A stretch of DNA of 64,000 nt, taken from contig JADJWD010000004.1 in the NCBI GenBank assembly GCA_016716535.1, positions 496,001-560,000 on the forward strand, read 5' to 3'. Under the pieces are notes generated by a model. The model was not told where the DNA came from. It worked only from the letters and a program-made list of their open reading frames with translations, and made no database searches. The DNA is from Betaproteobacteria bacterium. GTDB taxonomy: Bacteria > Pseudomonadota > Gammaproteobacteria > Burkholderiales > Burkholderiaceae_C. The position numbers were made by a program, and so were the translations under genes. Shown here piece after piece: positions 54,251 through 63,694 of the stretch. Every line of letters begins with the position of its first letter. Within the stretch, counting starts at the first letter, position 1.

Positions 54251-56380
54251 TCAGCGCACGACGTCGAACTTCAACAGCGCCGCGCCGTAGCTCTCCTCGC
54301 AGCCGGCGGGGCAGGCGGCACGCCCGGCCACCACCGAGCCGGCGCCGTTGAACGCGGCCACGGCCGCGGTGGCGGCTTCGCCCCCGGCCAGCAGGCTGAT
54401 GTCGCCTTCGGCCTGCGGCTTCATCGCTGCAAAGCTGCGGGGCTCGGCCGAGACGACGACCAGCAGGTGGCTGGCGCCGAGCGGCTCGGCCGCCTGGAGC
54501 GTGAAGACATCGCCCCGGGGCGTGCGGGCCGGGAACTGCCACGTCTGGCCGGCGCGCAGTTGCACGTTGCCCAGGCGGCGGTTCGGCACGATCTGCGCCA
54601 GCGTGCCGTCGGGCCCGACGCCGAGCACGTACAGGTGCCCGCCGCGCTCGGCCTGCACGCTGAAGCGGAACTCGTCGGCGCCGGCGCGCAACGTCGACTT
54701 CGGCGCCGTGGCGCGCAAGCCGAACGCGGGGTTCTGCGCCCGAACCGCCTTGTCGAACTCGCGCAGCGCGTCGAAGGGCTGCACGGGCACCGGTGCGGGC
54801 GCGGGCGCCGGAACGGGCGCGGGCGCAGGCACCGGCGCCGCGGCGGGCGCCAGCGTCGCCACGGGCGGCGCAGCCGGCGGCACCGGCGCCGCGGTCGGCT
54901 TCGGCCGCATCGCGAAGTACCCGCCCGCGCCCAACGCGACGACGGCCACGCCGCCCAGCGCCATCACCAGCCCGCGCCGGCCGCCGCCATCGGCGCCGGC
55001 CGCGCTGGCGCCTTGCGGCCCGGTGGGCCGCAACCGCGGCGGCACCGCGACGGTGGCCGCGATCGTGTCGGTGTTCGGGCTCGTGTCCCTGCGCGGCGCC
55101 ATCCGCGTGCGGTCGTCGGCCGGCGCCGCGGCCGGCGGCATCTGCGTCGCCAGGTCCGGCAGGCCGCTCATCAGCGTCTGCGCCGACGCGGGGCGCACCT
55201 GCGTCGGCTCGCCGGCACCCGGCCATGGCGTGGGCGGTGCCGGCGGCTGGCGCGCCGTCTTCGGCGCGATGCGCGTCACGTCGTCGGCCACCGGCGGCAT
55301 CGCGTGCGTGCCGCCCGCCGCCGCGCCCATCGGCTCCAGCAGCCCGAGGTCGTCGCGGAAGGCTTCGATGTTGGGCGTGCGCTGCTCGGGCCGCACGACG
55401 AGCGCGCGGTCCACCGCCTCGAGGAAGCGCGCCGAATACCGCCCGGCCGCCACCTGCGCCAGCGGCTGGTAGCTGTCGCTGAGCATGCGCCCGACCGACA
55501 CCGGCGGCGTCTTGCCGGTGATCGCGAAGTAGACGACCGCAGCCAGCGCGTAGACATCGGTCCACGGCCCCTGGCGCATGCCGGGGATCTCGGCGTACTG
55601 CTCGATCGGCGCGTAGCCGGGCTTGAGGATCACCGTCAGCGCCTGCGTCATGTCGCCGATGACGCGCCGCGCGGCGCCGAAGTCCAGCAGCAGCGGCCGC
55701 TGGCTGCCGGCCAGCATCATCACGTTGTCCGGCGCGATGTCGCGGTGGAAGCAGTTCTCGGCGTGGATGACGCGCAGCGCCTCGGTCAGCGGCACGAGCA
55801 GCGTGCGCAGCCAGGCCTCGTCGGGCGGCTGGCCGCCGGCGGCCAGGCGCTCGCGCAGCGTGTCGCGCAGGTTCTTGCCCTCGTAGAACGGCATCACCAT
55901 GTAGGCGGTGCCGTTGGCTTCCCAGAAGCGGTAGACCTTGACCAGCGACGGGTGGTCGAACTGCGCCAGCAATCGCGCCTCGTTGACGAAGCTCTTGCGA
56001 CCGGCCTCGAAGGTCTCGCGGTGGCGCTCGCTCTTGACCTGCACGCCCGCCTCGGTGCGCTGGGCGAGCGAGGTCGGCATGTACTCCTTCAGCGCCACCC
56101 GGCGGCCGAGCGAGTGGTCCTCGGCAAGGTAGACGATGCCGAAGCCGCCCTCACCGACCAGCGAGACGATCTCGAACTCGCCCAGCCGCGTGCCCACCGG
56201 CAGCACGTTGCCGAGGTCGGCCGAGCGCAGCTGCGTCGGCGGCGCCATCAACTCGGTGCGCGCCACCGGCGCGGTGGGCGCGAAGTTCGTCGTGCCGAAG
56301 GGGCTCCCGCCGCCAGCGCCACCCGGCCCCGCGGCCTCGCGCGGGTTGAAGGCGGTCTTGTCGTCGTCGGCAGGCGTCAT
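54251..56380 (-). CDS. Membrane serine/threonine protein kinase with DUF4384-like sensor
   Basis: A 709-residue Hanks kinase. Kinase domain about residues 65-325: Gly loop LVGEGGFGIVYLAEDH, Lys in VALKEYMP, catalytic loop FHRDIAPDNVMM, DFG in LLLDFGAARR and activation-segment end GYAPIEQYAE. The catalytic loop has Ala where Lys usually follows (HRDIAPDN), unlike the kinase at 29136. A Pro/Ala linker and a single membrane helix (GLVMALGGVAVVALGAGGYFAM, about residue 470) precede an outer C-terminal domain resembling DUF4384 (GHLYVLGVGPDGTLAQIVPN). It may sense envelope stress. 43 bp downstream of greB, same strand. Confidence 0.9.
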   Translation of the reverse strand: MTPADDDKTAFNPREAAGPGGAGGGSPFGTTNFAPTAPVARTELMAPPTQLRSADLGNVLPVGTRLGEFEIVSLVGEGGFGIVYLAEDHSLGRRVALKEYMPTSLAQRTEAGVQVKSERHRETFEAGRKSFVNEARLLAQFDHPSLVKVYRFWEANGTAYMVMPFYEGKNLRDTLRERLAAGGQPPDEAWLRTLLVPLTEALRVIHAENCFHRDIAPDNVMMLAGSQRPLLLDFGAARRVIGDMTQALTVILKPGYAPIEQYAEIPGMRQGPWTDVYALAAVVYFAITGKTPPVSVGRMLSDSYQPLAQVAAGRYSARFLEAVDRALVVRPEQRTPNIEAFRDDLGLLEPMGAAAGGTHAMPPVADDVTRIAPKTARQPPAPPTPWPGAGEPTQVRPASAQTLMSGLPDLATQMPPAAAPADDRTRMAPRRDTSPNTDTIAATVAVPPRLRPTGPQGASAAGADGGGRRGLVMALGGVAVVALGAGGYFAMRPKPTAAPVPPAAPPVATLAPAAAPVPAPAPVPAPAPAPVPVQPFDALREFDKAVRAQNPAFGLRATAPKSTLRAGADEFRFSVQAERGGHLYVLGVGPDGTLAQIVPNRRLGNVQLRAGQTWQFPARTPRGDVFTLQAAEPLGASHLLVVVSAEPRSFAAMKPQAEGDISLLAGGEAATAAVAAFNGAGSVVAGRAACPAGCEESYGAALLKFDVVR

Positions 56381-56640
56381 GTCCGGCGGGCTCGGGGCGC
56401 TGCGGGGCGGGGCCCCGATTGTGGACGCACTCGGGGCCCGGCAACGCCGCGCGCGGACGGACCAAACGAGTGACGGGCTGCACGGTCGAGCGGGCCGGCA
56501 CCGGCCCGCCAAGGCACCCCCACCGCGCCGGGCCCCTCGCCGGGCGCCTTCGGCCGCCCGGTTGACGTGGCTCAATCGCCCGCCGCGTGGCTGCCGCCGC
56601 CGCACCCCAGAATGCCCGGCGGAGGGTTGGAAGGCGGCAG

Positions 56641-58842
56641 ATGAAGTGGCTGTTCGAAGCGCGCTCGATCCGTTCGTGGGTCGTGATGTCGATGCTGGCG
56701 CTGTTGCCGCCGGCCGCCGGCATGGCCGCGTGGCTGCTCGCCGGTGAAGAGCGCCAGGCGCGCGCGGCCGCCGCGGCGCAGGTCAACAGCCTGGCCGCGC
56801 ACACCGCCGCCGACGTGCAGCGCACGCTGGCGCGCGCGAGCGCCGTGCTCACGCAACTCGCCGCGCGGCCGCGCGTCAAGTCGATGGACACGACCGCCTG
56901 CGACCCGGTGCTCGGCGAGTACGCGCAGGTCGATGTCGAATTCGCCGCGCTCGGCGTGCGCGGTGCGCGCGGTGAACTCGTCTGCGCCAACGGCGCCGAT
57001 CCGCTGGCCGCGCTGCCGGCCGAGCGGCTGCCGTGGTTCGAAGGCGCGCTGCGCGCCGGCGGCTTTCGCGCCGGCGATGCGTTCGTGCTGCCCGCCGAGG
57101 GCGGGCGCTGGGTGGCGGTGCTGACGCAGCCGGTCACCGACGCGGCGGGCCGGCCGATCGGCCTGCTGACACTGCCGCTGGACCTCGTCGCGTTGAGCGC
57201 GCAGCTCTTCGCCGACGCCCCCGACGGCGCGATCCTCGCCGTGCTCGACGCGCGCGGCACCGTGCTGCTGCGCTCGACCGACGGCCGCGCGCGCATCGGC
57301 CGGCGGGGAACAGTACAGCCCGAGCCCGCCTCGCCGCCGTCGACTCCCGCCGCGGCGTCGGCACTCGACGGCACGCGGCGCGTCACCGGCCGCGACGGCG
57401 TCGAGCGGCTGGTCGCCTACGTGACGCTGCCCGGCATCGGCTGGCGCGTCGTCGCCGCGCTGCCCGAGGCCGAGCTGCTCGCCGACTACCGCGTCAGCGT
57501 GCGTCGCACCGCCACCGTCGGCATCGCTGTCGTGCTGATCGGCATCGCGCTCGCCTGGCGGCTGAGCCGCCGCATCGCGCAGCCGATCGCCGGCCTCGCC
57601 GAGACGGCGCGCGCCGTCGCCGCCGGCCAGACAAGCGCGCGCGCCATCGTCGAAGGCCCGGTCGAGGTGGCCACCGTGGCGCGGCAGTTCAACGGCATGC
57701 TCGACGCGCACGACGCGGCACGGCGGGCGCTGGCCGAGAGCGAGCAGCGCTACCGCACGCTCGTCGACTGGTCGCCCGAGGCGTTGTCGGTGCACCGCGG
57801 TGGCCGCGTGCTGTTCGTCAACCGCGCCACTGTCGAGATGCTCGGCGCCGCGTCGGCCGACGAACTGGTCGGCCATCCGAGCATCGAGATCGTCCACCCG
57901 GCGTTCAGGGAGGGTGTCGAGGGGACGGTGCAGTCGGCGCTCGACGACGACCGCGCCATCGGCCCGCACGAACAGCGCTTCGTGCGCCGCGACGGCGCCA
58001 CCGTCGATGTCGAGGTGCAGGGCACGCGCATCCTCTACAACGGCCAGCCGGCGCTGATCGCCTCGATGCGCGACATCGGCGAGCGCAAGCGCGTCGAGGC
58101 GGCGCTGCGCGACCGCGAGGCGCAGCTGCAGCGCCTCTTTGCCGTGCAGGACCGCGTGCAGGAGGAGGAACGCCGGCGCATCGCGCGCGAGCTGCACGAC
58201 GACCTGCAGCAGACGCTGGCCGCGGTGCGCATGAACCTGCGCGCCGCCGGCGAGCAGCTGGCCGCCGACCCGCAACGCGCCGCGGCCCTGCTGGCCGAGG
58301 TCGACCAGCTCGCGGGCGCGGCGATCGTCTCGACGCGGCGCATCGTCAACGACCTGCGCCCGCCGATGCTCGAGGACCTCGGCCTCGTGCCGGCGCTCGA
58401 GACGCTGGCGGCGCGCTTCCGCCAGCACAGCGGCATCGCCTGCGACGTGCAGGCCGACGACGATGGCAGCGTCGGCAGCGAGTCGCCCGCGGTGGCCACG
58501 AGCCTGTACCGCGTCGCGCAGGAGTCGCTGAACAACGTGCTCAAGCACGCCGACGCCTCGCAAGTGACGATGCGGCTTGCCGACGCCGGGGACGATCACC
58601 TGACCTTGTCGATCCACGACGACGGCGTCGGCTTCGACCCGGCCGCGGCGGCCAAGCCGCTGTCGTTCGGCCTGCTCGGCATGAACGAGCGCATCCGCTC
58701 GCTCGGCGGCACGCTGCGCATCGACAGCCGGCCGGGCGGCGGCACGACGATCGAGGTGACGATGCCGGTCCGCGGCCCCGGCAGTGACGGCGCCGGGACA
58801 GCGTCGCGGCCGGCGGCGCTGCTTCAGCCGGACGGCGCGTAG
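56641..58842 (+). CDS. Sensor histidine kinase, NarL-type (HisKA_3) with dCACHE-like and PAS domains
   Basis: A 733-residue kinase. First helix WVVMSMLALLPPAAGMAAWLLAG, a periplasmic double-Cache-like domain (about 45-280), second helix TVGIAVVLIGIALAW, HAMP (LSRRIAQPIAGLAETARAVAAG), PAS domain (about 355-480), then HisKA_3 (EEERRRIARELHDDLQQTLAAVRMNL with the phospho-His) and an HATPase (ESLNNVLKHADASQV, GVGFDPAA, FGLLGMNERIRSLGG). No response regulator follows in the window. The stop is 5 bp from that of the UDP-glucose dehydrogenase gene, convergent. Confidence 0.9.
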   Translation: MKWLFEARSIRSWVVMSMLALLPPAAGMAAWLLAGEERQARAAAAAQVNSLAAHTAADVQRTLARASAVLTQLAARPRVKSMDTTACDPVLGEYAQVDVEFAALGVRGARGELVCANGADPLAALPAERLPWFEGALRAGGFRAGDAFVLPAEGGRWVAVLTQPVTDAAGRPIGLLTLPLDLVALSAQLFADAPDGAILAVLDARGTVLLRSTDGRARIGRRGTVQPEPASPPSTPAAASALDGTRRVTGRDGVERLVAYVTLPGIGWRVVAALPEAELLADYRVSVRRTATVGIAVVLIGIALAWRLSRRIAQPIAGLAETARAVAAGQTSARAIVEGPVEVATVARQFNGMLDAHDAARRALAESEQRYRTLVDWSPEALSVHRGGRVLFVNRATVEMLGAASADELVGHPSIEIVHPAFREGVEGTVQSALDDDRAIGPHEQRFVRRDGATVDVEVQGTRILYNGQPALIASMRDIGERKRVEAALRDREAQLQRLFAVQDRVQEEERRRIARELHDDLQQTLAAVRMNLRAAGEQLAADPQRAAALLAEVDQLAGAAIVSTRRIVNDLRPPMLEDLGLVPALETLAARFRQHSGIACDVQADDDGSVGSESPAVATSLYRVAQESLNNVLKHADASQVTMRLADAGDDHLTLSIHDDGVGFDPAAAAKPLSFGLLGMNERIRSLGGTLRIDSRPGGGTTIEVTMPVRGPGSDGAGTASRPAALLQPDGA

Positions 58843-58847
58843 CGCCG

Positions 58848-60560
58848 TTACCCTGATTGCGCGTAGCGCGTCGATCGGGTTGCGTTCACCCGATAAGAAC
58901 CGTTCGCGCTGATCGGAGTGATTGCGCGGGCGTCGGCGCCGGGCTCTTCGACAAGCCCAGGACGGGCTTCCTTCGACCAGCTCAGGATGCGCGAAGGCTC
59001 ATCCCGAACGGGTGTGTCCCCCGGCGCCGCCGTCGCCCGCTGCCGCCCCGGGCACAGGACCTCGAAGCCGAGCCGCCGCATCGATGACGGCTCGAAGACG
59101 CCGCGGCCGTCGATGACGAGCGGCTGGCGCATCGTGCGCCGCAGCCGCGGCAGCGGCACGCGCGCGTAGGCCGGCCACGCGGTGGCGACGACAAGCGCGT
59201 CGGCCTCGTGCGCCGCCGCGAGCGGGCTGCCCGAGACGACGCGCACGCCGGGCAGCGCTTCGCCGCAGGGCAGCGCCACGCCGTCGATCGCGAAATCGTG
59301 CGCCACCACCGTGGCACCAAGGGCGCCGAGCGCCTGCGCGAGCCACAACCCCGGCGAACCACGCACGTCGTCGATGCCCGGCTTGAACGCAAGCCCCCAG
59401 ATCGCGACGCGGCGGCCGTCGAACGCGCCGTGCCAGCGCTGGCGCAGCATCTCCAACGGCCAGCGCCGCTGGCGGTCATTGATCGCGCGCACCGCCGCCA
59501 GCAGCGGCATCGGGCAGTCGAGTTGCCGCGCCATCTCGGCCAGCGCCGCGGCGTCCTTCGGCAGGCACGAGCCGCCCCAGCCAAGGCCGCTGGCCAGGCC
59601 GGTGGCGCCGATGCGCGCGTCGCCGCCGAGACCGCGGCGCACCTGCTCGATGTCGGCGCCGGCGCAGTCGGCCAGCGTCGCGAGTTCGTTGATGAAGCTG
59701 ATGCGCGTCGCGAGCATTGCGTTGGCTGCGTACTTCGTCAGTTCGGCGCTGCAGGTGTCCATCGTCAGCACGCGTTGCGCGCACACGCCCAGCGCCAGGT
59801 GCAGCCGGCGCACCACCTGCGCGGCGGGCGCGTCGTCGCTGCCGATGACGACCCGCTCGGGCCTGAGGAAGTCCTGCACCGCCGAGCCTTCGCGCAGGAA
59901 CTCCGGGCAGCAGACGGCGCGCACGCGATGGTGACCGGGGCGTTCCTGTCTCTCGCGCTGCGCCAGGCCGATCATCTCCTGCACGCGCCGCGTCGTGCCC
60001 ACCGGCACCGTGCTCTTGACGACGACGGTGCAAGGCCGCGTCGCGTGGCGCGCGATGCAGCCGGCGACCTGGAACACCGCGCCGACATCGGCCGAGCCGT
60101 CGTCGTGCCCCGGCGTGCCGACAGCGATGAAGACGACCTCGGCCTCGGCCAGCGCGTCGGCCGCGTCGGCGGTGAAGCGCAGCCGCCCGGATGCCAGCGC
60201 GGCGCGCAACAGCGCGTCGAGCCCCGGCTCGTGGAAAGGCACGGCGCCCTGCTGCAGCCACTGCACGCGGCCCTCGTCGCGGTCGCAGCAGACGACATCG
60301 CAGCCGGCCGCTTCGGCCAGGCACGCGGCGACGACGAGCCCGACATGACCGGCGCCGAACACCGTCACCGGCGGCGGCAGGCCGGCGAGCGTGCCGCCTG
60401 GCGACGCGCTGCCCGGCGCTGGGCCACGCAGGAAGGCACCGTGGTTCGAAACGTCGTCGTGGCAGGACCGGGGCACCAGGAACTCCAAGGGCATGGTCGG
60501 CGTGCGATGCCGCCGCCACGGCAATCGGCGTGCGAGCGCGAGCGCGGGGCACTCATTCAC
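58848..60560 (-). CDS. UDP-glucose 6-dehydrogenase with an extended C-terminal tail
   Basis: Oxidises UDP-glucose to UDP-glucuronate for polysaccharide synthesis. NAD-binding TVFGAGHVGLVVAACLAEA, FIAVGTPGHDDGSADV, KSTVPVGTTRRVQE, CPEFLREGSA, catalytic Cys in GWGGSCLPKDAAALAE and GLAFKPGIDDVRGSP. The start is uncertain: GTG 60560 has a fair ribosome-binding site and gives 570 residues; ATG 60494 or GTG 60368 (next to the Rossmann motif) are alternatives. The family usually ends near MRRLGFEVLCPGR; here about 55 more residues follow, partly encoded by a dispersed intergenic repeat (58943-59012). Confidence 0.9.
   Translation of the reverse strand: MNECPALALARRLPWRRHRTPTMPLEFLVPRSCHDDVSNHGAFLRGPAPGSASPGGTLAGLPPPVTVFGAGHVGLVVAACLAEAAGCDVVCCDRDEGRVQWLQQGAVPFHEPGLDALLRAALASGRLRFTADAADALAEAEVVFIAVGTPGHDDGSADVGAVFQVAGCIARHATRPCTVVVKSTVPVGTTRRVQEMIGLAQRERQERPGHHRVRAVCCPEFLREGSAVQDFLRPERVVIGSDDAPAAQVVRRLHLALGVCAQRVLTMDTCSAELTKYAANAMLATRISFINELATLADCAGADIEQVRRGLGGDARIGATGLASGLGWGGSCLPKDAAALAEMARQLDCPMPLLAAVRAINDRQRRWPLEMLRQRWHGAFDGRRVAIWGLAFKPGIDDVRGSPGLWLAQALGALGATVVAHDFAIDGVALPCGEALPGVRVVSGSPLAAAHEADALVVATAWPAYARVPLPRLRRTMRQPLVIDGRGVFEPSSMRRLGFEVLCPGRQRATAAPGDTPVRDEPSRILSWSKEARPGLVEEPGADARAITPISANGSYRVNATRSTRYAQSG
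58944..58988. repeat. Dispersed TTCGAC-type repeat, two units, inside the 3' end of the dehydrogenase gene
   Basis: On the minus strand, TCCTGAGCTGGTCGAAGGA (58969-58988) and TCCTGGGCTTGTCGAAGAG (58944-58962) are two imperfect copies, 25 bp apart. They match the family of short repeats (CCTGAGCTTGTCGAAG-like) often seen between genes in proteobacteria. They usually lie outside coding regions; here they are in frame with the dehydrogenase. Confidence 0.7.
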
Positions 60561-60622
60561 GGGTGCACCTTTTGTTCGCCTTTTCTCTTTGTGCGCTCGT
60601 CGGAACTCCTTCGTAACACGGG

Positions 60623-60687
60623 TTGGGAACGCTGCGTCGGACTGCCCCTTGGGAACACGGCTTGGGAACACCGCTTGCTGAGGCCGC
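60623..60687. repeat. 13-bp direct repeats upstream of the carbamoyltransferase gene
   Basis: TTGGGAAC occurs at 60623, 60649 and 60662, spaced 26 and 13 bp. The stretch reads as five 13-bp units: TTGGGAACGCTGC, a degenerate one, TTGGGAACACGGC, TTGGGAACACCGC and a partial TTGC unit. They lie between the divergent dehydrogenase and carbamoyltransferase genes, where regulators bind, about 40 to 100 bp before the ATG at 60726. Confidence 0.65.
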
Positions 60688-60725
60688 GCCATGTGCGGCT
60701 CGGCGAGACATCGCTGGAGGGTTCG

Positions 60726-62564
60726 ATGATCACGCTCGGCCTCAACGCGGCCTTCCACGACAGCGCCGCGGCGCTGGTCATCGACGGCGTGCCGGTCGCC
60801 GCCGCCGAGGAAGAGCGCTTCTCGCGCATCAAGCACGCCAAGCGCCCGCTGCCGTTCTCGGCCTGGGAGCTGCCGTTCAACGCGATCGCCTGGTGCCTGG
60901 GCGAAGCGGGCGTCACGCTGAACGACGTCGACCACGTCGCGTATTCGTTCGACCCGGCGCTGTTCCTCGCCGACAAGGGCGGGCGCGATCCCACCGCGCT
61001 GCCGCCGGTCATGAACGAGTCGCCGGATTCAGGCGCATTGGCCGCCCACGAAAGCCCCTGGGACGGCCTCTTCGCAAGCTATGTCGCGCACGGCCCGCGG
61101 CTGCTCGTCGACAGCGTGCCGCACCACCTGGCCGAGGCGCTGCGCGGTGCGGACGGCCACACGGACGGCGCACCGCCGCACTGGCAGTGGCACTTCGTCG
61201 AGCACCACCTCGCGCACCAGGCGAGCGCCTTCCTCGCCGCGCCGTTCGACGCCTGCGCGGTGATGACGCTGGACGGCCGCGGTGAACGCGCGAGCACCGC
61301 CTACGGCGTCTACCGCCACGACAGCTACACGCCGATCGGCGAAGTGCACGTGCCGCACTCGCTGGGCCTGCTGTACGAGCAGGTGACCTCGCACCTCGGC
61401 TTCCTGCACTCGAGCGACGAGTACAAGGTGATGGCGCTGGCCGCCTCCGGCCAGCCACGCTGGGCGAGTGCGCTGCGCGAACGCGTGCGTGTGCAGTCCG
61501 ACGGCGGCTACGTCATCGATCCGATCGACCTCGCAGCGCTTGCCGGCCCGGCGCGCCGGCGCGGCACCGCGCTCGAGCAGCCGCACTTCGACCTCGCCGC
61601 GTCGCTGCAGCAGGTGCTCGAAGAGACGGTGCTGCAGCTCGCGCAATGGCTGCGCGAGACGAGCGGCCAGCCGAACCTGGCGATGGCCGGCGGCGTGGGG
61701 CTGAACTGCCTGATGAACGCGCGGCTGCGCGACGAAGGGCCGTTCGATGCGGTGTGGGTGCAGCCGGCCGCCGGCGACGCCGGCACGGCGCTCGGCAGCG
61801 CGCTGTGGATCGACGCACGCGCGCGCAGCGGCGAAACGCTCGCGGCCGCGCCGACGACGGCCGCGCCAATCGCTCTCGCCCCCCGCCGCTGGTCGATGAC
61901 CCACGCCTACCTCGGGCCGAAATTCAGCGACGACGAGATCGAGTCACTGCTGCGCTGGGCCAAGCTCGGCTACCGCCGCTTCGATGACGCGAGCGAACTG
62001 CACGCCGAAGTCGCGCGCCGCCTCGCCGGGCAGCAGATCGTCGGCTGGTTCCAGGGCGCGATGGAGTGGGGCCCGCGCGCACTCGGCGCGCGTTCGATCC
62101 TCGCCTCGCCGATCGAGCCGGCCATGCAGGCGCGGCTCAACGAGCTGAAGGACCGCGAGGACTTCCGCCCGGTGGCGCCGGCCGTCGCGGCCGAGGCGCT
62201 GGGCGACTGGTTCGAACCGGCGGGGGCCAACGGCGGCACGTCGCCGTTCATGCTCTTCACCTACCGCGCGCGGCCCGAGCGCGCGGCGCAGATCCCCGCC
62301 GCCTGCCACAGCGACGGCAGCGCGCGCGTGCAGACGGTGCACGCCGAGACGAATCCGGCGATGCACGCGCTGCTCGCCGCCTTCGCGCGCGAGACCGGCG
62401 TGCCGGTGCTCGTCAACACCTCGTTCAACGTGCGCGGCGAGCCGATCGTCTGCACGCCCAAGGACGCCATCGATGCCTTCCACAGCACGCCGCTGGACGC
62501 GCTGGTCATCGGCCGCTGCCTGCTCGCCAAGCCGGCCGGGAGCGAACACCATGAGCCCACGTGA
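60726..62564 (+). CDS. Carbamoyltransferase (NodU/TobZ family)
   Basis: A 612-residue enzyme that transfers a carbamoyl group from carbamoyl phosphate to a sugar or natural product. N-terminal Kae1-like domain with GLNAAFHDSAAALVIDGVPV, FVEHHLAHQASAFL (metal-binding His), VMTLDGRGE and LGLLYEQVTSHLGF. C-terminal YrdC-like domain with GWFQGAMEWGPRALGARSIL, LVNTSFNVRGEPIV and STPLDALVIGRCLL. Start ATG 60726, 6 nt after GGAGG. It overlaps the GT2 gene by 14 bp. The likely target is a surface glycan made by this locus. Confidence 0.94.
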   Translation: MITLGLNAAFHDSAAALVIDGVPVAAAEEERFSRIKHAKRPLPFSAWELPFNAIAWCLGEAGVTLNDVDHVAYSFDPALFLADKGGRDPTALPPVMNESPDSGALAAHESPWDGLFASYVAHGPRLLVDSVPHHLAEALRGADGHTDGAPPHWQWHFVEHHLAHQASAFLAAPFDACAVMTLDGRGERASTAYGVYRHDSYTPIGEVHVPHSLGLLYEQVTSHLGFLHSSDEYKVMALAASGQPRWASALRERVRVQSDGGYVIDPIDLAALAGPARRRGTALEQPHFDLAASLQQVLEETVLQLAQWLRETSGQPNLAMAGGVGLNCLMNARLRDEGPFDAVWVQPAAGDAGTALGSALWIDARARSGETLAAAPTTAAPIALAPRRWSMTHAYLGPKFSDDEIESLLRWAKLGYRRFDDASELHAEVARRLAGQQIVGWFQGAMEWGPRALGARSILASPIEPAMQARLNELKDREDFRPVAPAVAAEALGDWFEPAGANGGTSPFMLFTYRARPERAAQIPAACHSDGSARVQTVHAETNPAMHALLAAFARETGVPVLVNTSFNVRGEPIVCTPKDAIDAFHSTPLDALVIGRCLLAKPAGSEHHEPT

Positions 62565-63648
62565 CGAACTTGCCGCCCACGCCCACGAGACCGCGAACGA
62601 GACCGCGAACAAGAACGCCAACGCGGCTGTCAGCGAGACCACGAACGAGAGCGAACCGCTCGTCTGCGTCGTCATCCCGACGTACCGCCGCCCCGAGCTG
62701 CTGATCCGCTGCCTGCTCGGGCTGGCCGAGCAGACGGTGGGCGCGGCCAGCGTCGAGATCATCGTCGTCGACGACGGCCCGTGCGCGCGCACGCAGGCGC
62801 TGGTCAACGTGCTCTCGTCGCGCGAAGTCGGCCTGCCCGCGCCGGCACCGGCACTGCGCTACCTGCGCCCGGAGGTCGGCCACGGCCCGGCGACGGCGCG
62901 CAACGCCGGCTGGCGCGCCGCGCGCGCGCCGGTGGTCGCCTTCACCGACGACGACACGATCCCGCTGGCCACGTGGCTGGCAGGCGGCTTGGCGGCGCTC
63001 GCCGCGCGGCCCGAACTCCCCGCTGTCGCCGGCCGCGTCGTCGTGCCGATCCCCGAAGGCGTCTCGCCCACCGACCACATGGTCGTCACGCGCGGCCTCG
63101 AGCAGGCCGAGTTCGTCACCGCCAACGCCTTCGTGCGCAAGAGCGCGCTCGAGGCGGTCGGCGGCTTCGATGAGCGCTTCACGCGCGCCTGGCGCGAGGA
63201 CTCCGATCTGCAGTACCGGCTCGAGGACCAGTTCGGCCCGCTCGGCCGCGCCGACGATGCCGTCGTGCTGCACCCGGTGCGCGAGGAGCCGTGGGGCGTC
63301 TCGCTGCGCCAGCAGCGGCACGCGTTCTTCGAGGCGCTTCTCTTTAGCAAGCACCCGCGCCACTACCTCGCGCGCGCCGACACGGTGCCGCCTTGGCACT
63401 ACTACGCGATCGTCGCACTGGCGCTGGCGACGCTCGTGCTGTGGCTGGCCGACATCCCCGGCTCGGCGGTGGTCAGCGGCGTCATCGCGTTCGCGCTGAT
63501 CGTGCGCCTGGCGCTGCGGCGGCTGCGCGGCACCTCGCACCGGCTCGAGCACGTGCTCGAGATGCTCGTCACCTCGGCGGCGATTCCGTTCCTGTCGATC
63601 TACTGGCGGCTGCGCGGCGCGCTGCACTTCCGCGTGTGGTTCCTGTGA
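62551..63648 (+). CDS. Family 2 glycosyltransferase with C-terminal membrane segments
   Basis: A 365-residue GT-A enzyme. A low-complexity N-terminus (HETANETANKNANAAVSETT) precedes VCVVIPTYRRPELLIRCLLGLAEQ, EIIVVDDGP, ATARNAGWRAARAPVVAFTDDDTIP (DDD metal site) and FTRAWREDSDLQYRLED (ED base). Two hydrophobic segments near the end (YYAIVALALATLVLWLADIPG, VVSGVIAFALIVRLAL) suggest membrane attachment. Start ATG 62551 overlaps the carbamoyltransferase stop. It probably adds a sugar in the polysaccharide pathway. Confidence 0.92.
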   Translation: MSPRDELAAHAHETANETANKNANAAVSETTNESEPLVCVVIPTYRRPELLIRCLLGLAEQTVGAASVEIIVVDDGPCARTQALVNVLSSREVGLPAPAPALRYLRPEVGHGPATARNAGWRAARAPVVAFTDDDTIPLATWLAGGLAALAARPELPAVAGRVVVPIPEGVSPTDHMVVTRGLEQAEFVTANAFVRKSALEAVGGFDERFTRAWREDSDLQYRLEDQFGPLGRADDAVVLHPVREEPWGVSLRQQRHAFFEALLFSKHPRHYLARADTVPPWHYYAIVALALATLVLWLADIPGSAVVSGVIAFALIVRLALRRLRGTSHRLEHVLEMLVTSAAIPFLSIYWRLRGALHFRVWFL

Positions 63649-63694
63649 ACCGCCAGCGTGTGCGTGTGCCGCGCGCGGTGAACGCCCTGCCGCC

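Noticed and set aside
59208..60725. N-terminal extension of the carbamoyltransferase frame by about 500 codons
   Set aside because: The extension is antisense to the UDP-glucose dehydrogenase. The ATG at 60726 has a ribosome-binding site and the family N-terminus starts exactly there.
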